Source of the DNA: an uncultured Ideonella sp.
Lineage (GTDB): Bacteria; Pseudomonadota; Gammaproteobacteria; Burkholderiales; Burkholderiaceae
DNA: 6,406 bases
Assembly: GCA_946479475.1 (NCBI GenBank)
Contig: CAMLGG010000296.1
Location: forward strand, 1-6,406
Direction: 5' to 3'
A program made the position numbers and the translations under genes. Shown piece after piece: positions 1 through 5,327 of this stretch (position 1 is its first letter; every line of letters begins with the position of its first letter). Under the pieces are notes generated by a model. That model saw only the letters and a list, made by a program, of their open reading frames with translations, made no database searches and was not told the origin of the DNA.

Positions 1-2
1 AC

Positions 3-329
3 GGCACCTCGACGCCCCTGGGCGACCTGAACGAGACCAACGCGATCAAGCTCGCCTTCGGCGACCACGCCAGGAAGCTGGTCGTGAACTCGACCAAGTC
101 GATGACCGGCCACCTCCTGGGTGGCGCCGGCGGCATCGAGTCGGTCTTCACCGTGCTGGCACTGCGCGACCAAGTCTCGCCGCCCACGATCAACATCTTC
201 AACCAGGACCCGGAGTGCGACCTGGACTACTGCGCCAACGCGGCGCGCGAGATGAAGATCGACATCGCGGCCAAGAACAACTTCGGCTTCGGCGGCACCA
301 ACGGGACGCTGGTGTTCGGCCGCATCTGA
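3..329 (+). CDS. fabF: 3-oxoacyl-[ACP] synthase II, C-terminal part (left edge of window)
   Basis: FabF (KAS II) condenses malonyl-ACP with a growing acyl-ACP in the cytoplasmic type II fatty-acid synthesis pathway. Only the last 108 codons are present, and the reading frame is open from base 3. The segment opens with GTSTPLGD, which in this family directly follows the first active-site histidine (NAH), so that histidine lies just outside the window. The second catalytic histidine is present in STKSMTGH, together with the conserved lysine of the same motif. The C-terminal glycine-rich loop NNFGFGGTNG, which carries the gating phenylalanine, is intact. The protein ends about where the family ends (LVFGRI, then TGA), so nothing is truncated at the 3' side. 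A start codon inside this region (GTG at 84) is not the true start because conserved FabF sequence continues upstream of it. The next gene begins 30 bases downstream, which suggests co-transcription. FabB would be the main alternative, but the sequence reads like FabF. Confidence 0.96.
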   Translation, partial: GTSTPLGDLNETNAIKLAFGDHARKLVVNSTKSMTGHLLGGAGGIESVFTVLALRDQVSPPTINIFNQDPECDLDYCANAAREMKIDIAAKNNFGFGGTNGTLVFGRI

Positions 330-359
330 GCGGGACGCCCCGGCACGGGCCCGCGTCGC

Positions 360-860
360 ATGCGCGCCGCGCCTCCGGTCGACTACCCGGTCTCACGGCA
401 CGGCCTGTGGGACCTGGCCGCCAGCGCCCTCGCCGCTGCCGTGGCCGGCGTGCCGGCAGGGTGGCTGGTCTGGCAACTCGAGGCTGCGCGCATGATCGGT
501 GAATCGGGCGCCTGCGCCGGCCTGGCCAGTGCGTCGCTCTTCGCGGCTGTCGTGGCCGTGCGGGCCTGGCGTCGCCGGGCCACGGCCGTGCTGCGCGGCG
601 TGCGATGGGACGGACAGGCCTGGCAAGAGATCGACGGTGCGGGCCGGGCCACCGAGCTCGGGCGGCCCAAGGTGTGCTTTGACCTTGGCTGGGCGCTGCT
701 GCTTCAGGCCCGCCGGCCCGGCATCCGGGCTGCCCGCTGGCTGCCATTGGAACGCCGGAGTTCGCCCGGTCGATGGCATGCCTTGCGGATCGCCTTGCGC
801 AGTGCGGACGCCACCCGGGCGCCGCGGTCGAAGGCTGCCATCGAAGGGGTGCCGCGATGA
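360..860 (+). CDS. Two-helix membrane protein, YgfX/CptA-like (hypothetical)
   Basis: A 166-residue protein with two predicted transmembrane helices near the N terminus (about residues 16-40 and 51-69), followed by an arginine-rich turn (AWRRR) and a soluble tail of about 95 residues. The tail has the rhythm of the YgfX/CptA family: RWDGQAW, then a short loop, then GWALLLQARRP, then RWLPLERR, and near the end GRWHALRIAL. This assignment is from remembered family pattern, not from a search. In gamma-proteobacteria YgfX is an inner-membrane protein encoded beside sdhE, and it has been described as a toxin acting on cytoskeletal proteins. No sdhE-like gene is seen here, so a toxin role should not be assumed. 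The gene starts 30 bases after fabF, and its TGA overlaps the ATG of rpoE (ATGA at 857-860), which points to translational coupling. The ribosome site before base 360 is weak, and no better in-frame start is evident. That it is a real gene is well supported by position and composition; its function is unknown. Confidence 0.8.
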   Translation: MRAAPPVDYPVSRHGLWDLAASALAAAVAGVPAGWLVWQLEAARMIGESGACAGLASASLFAAVVAVRAWRRRATAVLRGVRWDGQAWQEIDGAGRATELGRPKVCFDLGWALLLQARRPGIRAARWLPLERRSSPGRWHALRIALRSADATRAPRSKAAIEGVPR

Positions 861-1468
861 CGCCGGGCCCGGACGTCGACGCCGCCCTGGTCGAGCGTGT
901 CAAGCAGGGCGATGTCCGCGCCTTCGAGATGCTGGTGGTCAAGTACCAGCGCCGTATCGAGCGCCTGATCGGCCGCATGGTGCGAGACACGGACCTGGTG
1001 GCCGACATTGCCCAGGAATCCTTCATCCGCGCCTACCGGGCGCTGCCCCAGTTCCGCGGCGACAGCGCGTTTTACACCTGGCTGTACCGGATAGCCGTGA
1101 ACACCGCCAAGAAGGCGCTCGTCGACCTGAAGCGGGATCCGCTGGTGACGGAGGCTGCCATGGCAAGCACCGACGACGAGGACGAAACTTCGCGCCGGGG
1201 TTTGGAACCAAGCGACATGGCGACGCCCGACGCCCTGCTGGCCAGCAAGGAGATCGCGTCGACCGTGAACGCGGCGATCGAGGCCCTGTCGGAGGATCTG
1301 CGGCAGGCGATCACGCTGCGCGAGATCGAAGGCCTCAGTTACGAGGAGATTGCGGACGTGATGAATTGCCCGATAGGGACCGTGCGGTCGCGGATCTTCC
1401 GCGCACGCGAGGCAATCGCACAACGGCTGCGTCCCCTGCTGGACACGCGCGACGGCGAGCGCTGGTGA
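857..1468 (+). CDS. rpoE: ECF RNA polymerase sigma factor, sigma-E/AlgU type
   Basis: A 203-residue group IV (ECF) sigma factor that directs RNA polymerase to envelope-stress promoters. Region 2 spans about residues 10-90. It includes the core-binding and -10-recognition stretch DLVADIAQESFIRAYRAL (46-63) and FYTWLYRIAVNTAKK (72-86). An acidic linker follows (STDDEDE, 104-110). Region 4 spans about 138-196, with the helix-turn-helix GLSYEEIADVMNCPIGTVRS (159-178) that reads the -35 element. Length and both domains match E. coli RpoE and Pseudomonas AlgU. ATG 857 is preferred over an in-frame upstream ATG at 773. The family N terminus begins within a few residues of 857, an AAGGGG ribosome site lies about 7 bases before it, and it overlaps the previous stop as ATGA. 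The upstream extension would be out-of-frame coding sequence of the membrane protein. The anti-sigma gene follows 36 bases later, so the product is expected to be held inactive at the membrane until stress. Confidence 0.97.
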   Translation: MTPGPDVDAALVERVKQGDVRAFEMLVVKYQRRIERLIGRMVRDTDLVADIAQESFIRAYRALPQFRGDSAFYTWLYRIAVNTAKKALVDLKRDPLVTEAAMASTDDEDETSRRGLEPSDMATPDALLASKEIASTVNAAIEALSEDLRQAITLREIEGLSYEEIADVMNCPIGTVRSRIFRAREAIAQRLRPLLDTRDGERW

Positions 1469-1504
1469 ATCGACGCCACAATCCGCCGACCCGGAGCTGC
1501 ATCC

Positions 1505-2146
1505 ATGACCCATCCTGTTGACGATCCGAACGAGCGCCGCTGGCTGCAGCTTTCGGCGCTGTGCGACGGCGAGGCCGACGCTGCCGAGGCGCAAGCCAGC
1601 TTCGATGGCTGGCGCGACGATGCCGCGCTGCGCCAACGCTGGCACGCCTACCAGTGGATCGGCGACGTGATGCGGTCGGACGACCTGGCGAGCGAGGCCG
1701 AGCACGACCAGGGCTTCCTTCTCGCGCTGCGGGCCCGCCTGGCCGAGGAGCCGGTGGTGCTGGCGCCCGCGCGCCAGCCGGCGCTGGCGCCGGCCGCGCA
1801 GCAGGTGGCCCTGGGCGTGGCGGTCGCCGGAGGGCGGCGCGCACGCTGGGGCGTGCCCGTGGCGATGGCCGCCGGCGTGATGGTGACCGGTGCTCTGGTG
1901 ATGAGCAACCTGGCCGGCTCCCGCCAGGCCGAGGTCAACAGCCTGCCGGTCGCCATCGCCGAGCCCGGCCCGGTGGCGGCTTCGGCGAGCGAGCGCGATC
2001 CGGCCGGCCCGATCGAGATCGGCAACATGGTGCGCGACCCTGATCTGGACCGCTACCTGAATGCCCACCGGCAATTCGTCGGCTCTGCCAACCTGGCCGT
2101 GCCGGGCGGCGTGCGCCAGGTCGCCGTCGTCCAGGCCGGCCGTTGA
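1505..2146 (+). CDS. rseA: Anti-sigma-E factor, single-pass inner membrane protein
   Basis: A 213-residue RseA/MucA-type anti-sigma factor that binds RpoE in the cytoplasm and presents a periplasmic tail to proteases and RseB. The N-terminal part contains the typical RseA opening: LSALCDGEAD (17-26), followed by W.DD..LRQRWHAYQWIGDVMRSDDL (36-61). One membrane helix lies at about 115-137 (WGVPVAMAAGVMVTGALVMS), preceded by positive charges (GGRRAR), giving N-in/C-out topology. An alanine/proline-rich linker precedes the helix. The periplasmic tail ends with MVRDPDLDRYLNAHRQF (175-191), a block I recall from beta-proteobacterial MucA/RseA proteins. There is a single cysteine and no zinc-binding HxxxCxxC motif, so this is not a ZAS-type anti-sigma factor. 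GGAG at 1493-1496 sits 8 bases before the ATG. By family knowledge its regulated cleavage needs DegS/AlgW and RseP, neither of which is encoded in this window. Its TGA overlaps a TTG that could serve as a coupled start for rseB. Confidence 0.93.
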   Translation: MTHPVDDPNERRWLQLSALCDGEADAAEAQASFDGWRDDAALRQRWHAYQWIGDVMRSDDLASEAEHDQGFLLALRARLAEEPVVLAPARQPALAPAAQQVALGVAVAGGRRARWGVPVAMAAGVMVTGALVMSNLAGSRQAEVNSLPVAIAEPGPVAASASERDPAGPIEIGNMVRDPDLDRYLNAHRQFVGSANLAVPGGVRQVAVVQAGR

Positions 2147-2166
2147 TCCTGCACGGATTCCGAGGG

Positions 2167-3231
2167 ATGCATTTGCCGGCTGCCACCCGCCGACCTGCAT
2201 CGGCGGAGCATCGGGCGCGCTGGGCGCGCCGGGTTTCCATCGCAGGGCTGGCCGTGGCGTGCTCCTGCCCTTCGTGGGTCTGGGCAGAGTCCGCCTCGGC
2301 GCCGGAAGGCAACGGCCCGCGCGGGGTCGATGGCAAGGCGTGGCTGCTGCGCCTGCACGAGGCGGCCAGGCAGCGCAACTACGAGGGCACGCTGGTTTCC
2401 AGCGACGCCGGCAGCGTCACCGTCTGGCGCGTGGCGCATTACTTCGAAGGCGACCAGCAGTACGAGCGGGTCGACATGCTCAGCGGCGAGGCGATGACGG
2501 TCCTGCGCCACAACGACGTGGTGCACAAGATCTGGCCGCAGGCCCGCCAGGCGGAGGTCGAGCAGCGCGACGTGCGCACCGGCTTCCTGGCCCTGCCTTC
2601 GGCGGTGGAGCAGCGCATCACCGAGTCTTACGAGCTGCAGCCGCTGGGCATCGGAAGGGTGGCCGGTTTCGACGCGGAGGTGATGCTGCTGCGCGCGCGC
2701 GATCCGCTGCGCTTCAGCCAGCGTCTGTGGGCAGAGCGGCAGACGGGCCTGCTGCTGCGGGCAGACATCCTCGGCCCGGGTGGGCAGGTCCTGGACTGGT
2801 CGACCTTCTCGGAGGTCGCCATCGGCGTCAAGCCGCGCCCGGCCGTCGTGACCGAGCGGGTGCGCCACCTCGAGGGCTACCGCGTGCGCCGGCCGGCCTT
2901 CCTGCCCACCAGCCTGGACAACGAAGGCTGGCAGCTGGGTGCTGTCCCGGCAGGCTTCAAACCCGTTCAGTGCGCCAAGCGATCCCTGGACCCCACGGGA
3001 GCGTCCACGGAACCGGTCGTCCTGCAGGCCATCTACTCGGACGGGCTGACGCACGTGTCACTGTTCGTAGAACCTTTTGACGCGAAGCGGCACCAAGCCG
3101 AGTTCGTGGGTGCGATCGGTGCCACGCACACCCTGCGGACCCGCCGCGAAGACCAGTGGGTGACCGTGATGGGTGACGTGCCGACCGAGACCCTGCGGCG
3201 ATTCGTCAGTGCGCTCGAACGCAAGCGTTAG
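2167..3231 (+). CDS. rseB: Periplasmic sigma-E regulator RseB/MucB
   Basis: RseB binds the periplasmic tail of RseA, shields it from the site-1 protease and is released by misplaced envelope components. The 354-residue product starts with an export signal: basic RARWARR (16-22), a hydrophobic core, and a likely cleavage after VWA (residue 40). The N-terminal lipid-binding-like domain (about 55-220) has conserved WLLRLHEAARQRNYEGTLV (59-77), then VAHYFEGDQQYERVDMLSG (89-107), and TVLRHNDVV. The C-terminal domain (about 235-350) has YSDGLTHVSLFVEPF (290-304) and the terminal WVTVMGDVP..TL..FVSALERKR. Two starts are possible. ATG 2167 is chosen because it leaves a normal signal peptide. TTG 2143 overlaps the rseA stop and would add 8 residues. 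Neither has a strong ribosome site at ideal spacing: the GAGGG directly before 2167 is too close, and ACGGA about 10 bases upstream is weak. No rseC follows; the next gene is mucD. Confidence 0.94.
   Translation: MHLPAATRRPASAEHRARWARRVSIAGLAVACSCPSWVWAESASAPEGNGPRGVDGKAWLLRLHEAARQRNYEGTLVSSDAGSVTVWRVAHYFEGDQQYERVDMLSGEAMTVLRHNDVVHKIWPQARQAEVEQRDVRTGFLALPSAVEQRITESYELQPLGIGRVAGFDAEVMLLRARDPLRFSQRLWAERQTGLLLRADILGPGGQVLDWSTFSEVAIGVKPRPAVVTERVRHLEGYRVRRPAFLPTSLDNEGWQLGAVPAGFKPVQCAKRSLDPTGASTEPVVLQAIYSDGLTHVSLFVEPFDAKRHQAEFVGAIGATHTLRTRREDQWVTVMGDVPTETLRRFVSALERKR
3009..3036 (+). promoter_or_regulatory. Possible sigma-E-type promoter inside rseB, facing mucD
   Basis: GGAACCG at 3009-3015, a spacer of exactly 15 bases, then ATCTAC at 3031-3036. 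The known E. coli sigma-E consensus is GGAACTT, about 15-16 bases, GTCTAA. Five of seven -35 bases and four of six -10 bases agree. Transcription would start near 3042, about 255 bases before the mucD start, giving extra stress-driven mucD mRNA. The site lies in a conserved coding stretch of rseB, so chance is a real alternative. Confidence 0.25.
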
Positions 3232-3253
3232 GGCCCTGGGCACCATCCGGCGG

Positions 3254-3280
3254 TGAGGGCCGCCCTCAGGTCGATACCTG
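3254..3280 (+). repeat. Two overlapping small inverted repeats between rseB and mucD
   Basis: TGAGGG (3254-3259) pairs with CCCTCA (3263-3268) around a 3-base loop. Starting at 3267, CAGGT pairs with ACCTG (3276-3280) around CGAT. The arms share bases 3267-3268, so in RNA the two hairpins would partly exclude each other. No T-run follows, so they are not terminators. They sit just before the mucD ribosome site and could affect message stability or processing. Confidence 0.5.
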
Positions 3281-3286
3281 TTCTTC

Positions 3287-3292
3287 AAGGAG
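3287..3292 (+). promoter_or_regulatory. Strong ribosome binding site of mucD
   Basis: AAGGAG ends five bases before ATG 3298. It is the clearest Shine-Dalgarno sequence in the window and settles the mucD start against an in-frame GTG at 3253, which would put extra residues in front of the signal peptide. Its strength contrasts with the weak sites of rseB and lepA and suggests mucD is translated at a higher rate than its operon partners. Confidence 0.85.
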
Positions 3293-3297
3293 AACCC

Positions 3298-4776
3298 ATG
3301 CATTCCCAAGCCATCACGATGGCCGGCCGCCGCGCCACGCGCGGCCTGATCGCTGCATCGGCGCTTTCGCTGGCAGCCACCTTCGCGGCCCTGCAGCCCC
3401 TGCCGGCCGCTGCCCAGGCGGTGAGGGCGCTGCCCGACTTCGCCGATCTGGCCGAGCAGGCGGGTCCTTCGGTGGTCAACATCCGGACGACCGAGAAGGC
3501 CAAGGGCATGGGGCGCGGCGGAGCGCAGATCGATCCGGGCCTGGAGGAGTTCTTCCGCCGCTTCGGCATCCCCTTGCCGAACAACCGCGGCCCGCGCGGC
3601 AACAACAACGATGACGACGAGGACGTGCCGACGAGGCGCGGCATCGGCTCGGGCTTCATCCTCAGCAGCGACGGCTACGTGATGACCAATGCCCATGTGG
3701 TCGATGGTGCGGACGAGCTCATCGTGACGCTGCCCGACAAGCGCGAGTTCAAGGCCAAGGTGATCGGCGCCGATGCGCGCACCGACGTGGCGGTGGTGAA
3801 GATCGATGCCACCGGCCTGCCGGCGGTGAAGATCGGCGACGTGGGCAAGCTGCGGGTCGGCGAATGGGTGATGGCCATCGGCTCGCCCTTCGGGCTGGAG
3901 AACACGGTCACCGCCGGCATCGTCAGCGCCAAGCAGCGCGACACCGGTGACTTCCTGCCCTTCATCCAGACCGACGTGGCCATCAACCCCGGCAACTCGG
4001 GCGGCCCGCTGATCAACCTGCGCGGCGAGGTCGTCGGCATCAACTCGCAGATCTACAGCCCCTCGGGCGGCTATGCCGGCATCTCGTTCGCCATCCCCAT
4101 CGACGAGGCCATCCGGGTGTCGGACCAGCTGCGCGCCAGCGGCCGTGTCATCCGCGGGCGCATCGGGGTGCGCATCGCGCCGGTCACCAAGGAAGTGGCG
4201 GAGTCCATCGGACTGGGCAAGGCTGTCGGAGCGCTGGTGCAGGGCGTTGAGACCGGCACGCCGGCCGAGAAGGCGGGCATCGAGGCGGGCGACATCATCG
4301 TCAAGGTCGATGGACGCACCGTGGAGAAGTCCGGCGATCTCGCACGCATGATCGGCGCGACCAAGCCGGGCAGCAAGGTCACGCTGCAGATCTTCCGCCG
4401 TGGCAGCTACAAGGACGTCTCGACCACCGTGGCGGAGCTGGATGCCGACAAGCCGCGCGCCGCTGGAGCGCCTGGCGAGGCTCCGTCGTCCGCGGCCGGC
4501 AAGGCGCAACTCGGCCTCGTCGTCAGTGACTTGACCGACGCGCAGAAAAAGGAGCTGCGTGTCCGCGGTGGCGTCCGCGTGGACAGCGTCGAAGGCGCTG
4601 CAGCACGCGCGGGCCTGAGGGAGGGCGACGTCGTCCTGTCGATCGACAACGCCGAGGTCGCCGACCTGAAGCAGTTCGGCGCCATCGTCGGCAAGCTCGA
4701 CAAGAACAAGGCCGTCACCTTGCTCGTCAGGCGGGGCGAATGGGTCAACTACGTGGTGATCCGCCCGAACCGCTGA
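3298..4776 (+). CDS. mucD: Periplasmic serine endoprotease/chaperone, DegP/DegQ/MucD family
   Basis: An HtrA-type protease of 492 residues that degrades or holds misfolded proteins in the periplasm. A signal peptide covers about residues 1-41 (basic AGRRATR, hydrophobic core, AAAQA cleavage region). The trypsin-like domain (about 45-280) has the full catalytic triad: His133 in TNAHVVDG, Asp163 in DARTDVAVVKI and Ser234 in NPGNSGGPLIN. Two PDZ domains follow: PDZ1 at about 285-382 (GRIGVRI carboxylate-loop region, TPAEKAGIEAGDII) and PDZ2 at about 403-490 (GVRVDSVEGAAARAGLREGDVV). Length fits DegP/MucD (about 475). The LA-loop segment is acidic and asparagine-rich (NNNDDDED, 102-109). The whole protein contains no cysteine, so it lacks the disulfide of E. 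coli DegP and is more like MucD/DegQ. It lies 66 bases after rseB and ends the operon at an intrinsic terminator. In this position mucD both belongs to and serves the sigma-E response. The exact ortholog name (mucD, degQ, degP) is a convention. Confidence 0.95.
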   Translation: MHSQAITMAGRRATRGLIAASALSLAATFAALQPLPAAAQAVRALPDFADLAEQAGPSVVNIRTTEKAKGMGRGGAQIDPGLEEFFRRFGIPLPNNRGPRGNNNDDDEDVPTRRGIGSGFILSSDGYVMTNAHVVDGADELIVTLPDKREFKAKVIGADARTDVAVVKIDATGLPAVKIGDVGKLRVGEWVMAIGSPFGLENTVTAGIVSAKQRDTGDFLPFIQTDVAINPGNSGGPLINLRGEVVGINSQIYSPSGGYAGISFAIPIDEAIRVSDQLRASGRVIRGRIGVRIAPVTKEVAESIGLGKAVGALVQGVETGTPAEKAGIEAGDIIVKVDGRTVEKSGDLARMIGATKPGSKVTLQIFRRGSYKDVSTTVAELDADKPRAAGAPGEAPSSAAGKAQLGLVVSDLTDAQKKELRVRGGVRVDSVEGAAARAGLREGDVVLSIDNAEVADLKQFGAIVGKLDKNKAVTLLVRRGEWVNYVVIRPNR

Positions 4777-4800
4777 TCACGCGCTGCAAGGCCGCCGAAA

Positions 4801-4834
4801 GGCCCGCCTGCCCGACTGGGGCGGCGGGTCTTTT
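4801..4834 (+). terminator. Intrinsic terminator closing the rpoE-mucD operon
   Basis: GGCCCGCC (4801-4808) pairs with GGCGGGTC (4823-4830) with one G-T pair. The stem continues inside as GCCC/GGGC after a bulged T, with a 5-base loop, and TTTT follows at 4831-4834. AAA at 4798-4800 can extend pairing into the T-run. It lies 25 bases after the mucD stop, the expected place for a rho-independent end of the operon. The T-run is short, so termination may be incomplete. Confidence 0.8.
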
Positions 4835-5039
4835 CATGTCGTGGGAGCCGCAGCCCCCGCTCGCTCCAGGCACGAGGATTGCTCGGAGAAGCGTTCGGGT
4901 GAGTCAATGTGTGTGAGTGCATGCCAACATCTTTGCGTGGTCAGGGATTGCAGCGACGGACGGATACAATGATGGCCGCGGGACCACGGTTTAGTGAGCG
5001 CTTTGACGTGTTCCGGTGACGCCTCAGGATGTCCCCAGG

Positions 5040-5074
5040 GTATGCACAAGACCTTGTGGATAACTTGTGGATGG
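5040..5074. promoter_or_regulatory. Cluster of DnaA-box-like sites
   Basis: TGTGGATAA at 5055-5063 is the exact reverse complement of the DnaA box consensus TTATCCACA. Eleven bases on, about one helical turn, TGTGGATGG (5066-5074) repeats it in the same orientation with two mismatches; the pair forms a tandem CTTGTGGAT repeat. GTATGCACA at 5040-5048 is a forward copy with one mismatch to TTATNCACA. CACAAG and CTTGTG (5045-5058) also form a perfect 6-base inverted repeat with a 2-base gap. The cluster lies about 85-120 bases upstream of the predicted small-RNA start. DnaA binding is inferred from the motif only. Another regulator recognising the palindrome is possible. Confidence 0.5.
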
Positions 5075-5124
5075 ATTTTGCTGTTGGCACCCCGCAACGG
5101 GCGCGAACCCAGGAAATACGCGGC

Positions 5125-5151
5125 TTGCAGCGGGGGGCTTTTGGCTACAAT
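5125..5151 (+). promoter_or_regulatory. Candidate sigma-70 promoter of the small RNA / lepA leader
   Basis: TTGCAG (5125-5130) is followed after 15 bases by TACAAT (5146-5151), which is five of six to the -10 consensus TATAAT. The -35 element is weak (three of six) and the spacer is short, so activation by a bound protein or another -35 register is possible. The expected start is about 5157-5158, exactly where the first hairpin of the candidate RNA begins. That agreement is the best support. Confidence 0.5.
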
Positions 5152-5157
5152 GAAGGC

Positions 5158-5222
5158 CCAACAAGCAGTTGCCATACGTTTTGTTGGAAGGCGCGTCTCC
5201 ACTTTGGACGTGCCTTTTTTTT
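5158..5222 (+). ncRNA. Candidate small RNA or premature-termination leader upstream of lepA
   Basis: Two hairpins follow directly after the TACAAT element. Hairpin 1 has perfect 7-base arms, CCAACAA (5158-5164) and TTGTTGG (5181-5187), around a 16-base loop. An alternative fold pairs CAAC (5159-5162) with GTTG (5168-5171). Hairpin 2 is the terminator described separately. The transcript would be about 65 nt and end in a run of Us after a stem, the form typical of Hfq-bound small RNAs. No family is recognised. Either it is a free-standing small RNA, or, because no second promoter is evident before lepA, it is a leader through which RNA polymerase must read to reach lepA. I saw no convincing antiterminator pairing, which favours the small-RNA view slightly. 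Confidence 0.5.
5188..5222 (+). terminator. Strong intrinsic terminator of the candidate small RNA
   Basis: GGCGCGTC (5190-5197) pairs with GACGTGCC (5207-5214) through eight base pairs including one G-U. AA at 5188-5189 can add two more pairs with the first Ts. Eight consecutive Ts follow at 5215-5222. It has a much longer T-run than the mucD terminator and is over 420 bases beyond the mucD stop, so it must serve a separate transcript. Confidence 0.85.
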
Positions 5223-5245
5223 AGCCTCTCAGCTGTGTTCGACAC

Positions 5246-5327
5246 GGGCCGCTCAGGGCCCTTCACATCGCCCAGCGATGTGAGCCTCGTGCTGAAAACG
5301 GCGGCGCCGTTTCGCCTCTCGCGCGAG
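5246..5327 (+). repeat. Series of inverted repeats in the lepA leader
   Basis: Four symmetric elements occur in 82 bases. GGGCC/GGCCC (5246-5250, 5257-5261) has a 6-base loop. TCACATCGC/GCGATGTGA (5263-5271, 5275-5283) is a perfect 9-base stem with a 3-base loop. AAACGGC/GCCGTTT (5296-5302, 5306-5312) has a 3-base loop. CTCGCGCGAG (5318-5327) is a perfect 10-base palindrome. None is followed by a long T-run. Together they would give lepA mRNA a heavily folded 5' end. Confidence 0.6.

Noticed and set aside
749..775. GGAACG ... GTCGAT as a sigma-E autoregulatory promoter for rpoE
   Set aside because: The gap between the elements is about 13 bases, two or three too few for the known sigma-E spacing, and the -35 lacks the TT after GGAAC.
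499..1521. Open frame on the + strand overlapping the membrane protein gene and rpoE in another frame (340 codons)
   Set aside because: Arginine/glycine/proline-rich shadow; rpoE and the membrane protein gene account for the same bases.
704..2200. Long open frame on the - strand opposite rpoE and rseA (498 codons)
   Set aside because: Same compositional artefact. It spans several real genes and their junctions, and has no ribosome site or family resemblance.
3058..4509. Long open frame on the - strand opposite mucD and the end of rseB (483 codons)
   Set aside because: It lies antisense to a gene with full HtrA motifs, and its product is a histidine/arginine/alanine-rich composition typical of the antisense frame of GC-rich coding DNA, with no domain I recognise.
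4948..4970. TTGCAG ... TACAAT as a working sigma-70 promoter
   Set aside because: The spacer is only 11 bases, and no better -35 lies 16-18 bases before TACAAT. Kept only as part of the repeated module.
4994..5224. Possible 76-codon small protein in the mucD-lepA gap, or a 24-codon peptide from ATG 5150
   Set aside because: No ribosome site at good spacing. The frame runs through the DnaA-like boxes, the -10 element and the terminator T-run. The ATG at 5150 overlaps the -10 itself, so it would not be in the transcript.
5296..5312. AAACGGC/GCCGTTT hairpin as a terminator before lepA
   Set aside because: Only three Ts follow and the next bases are GC-rich, so it lacks the T-run needed for intrinsic termination.
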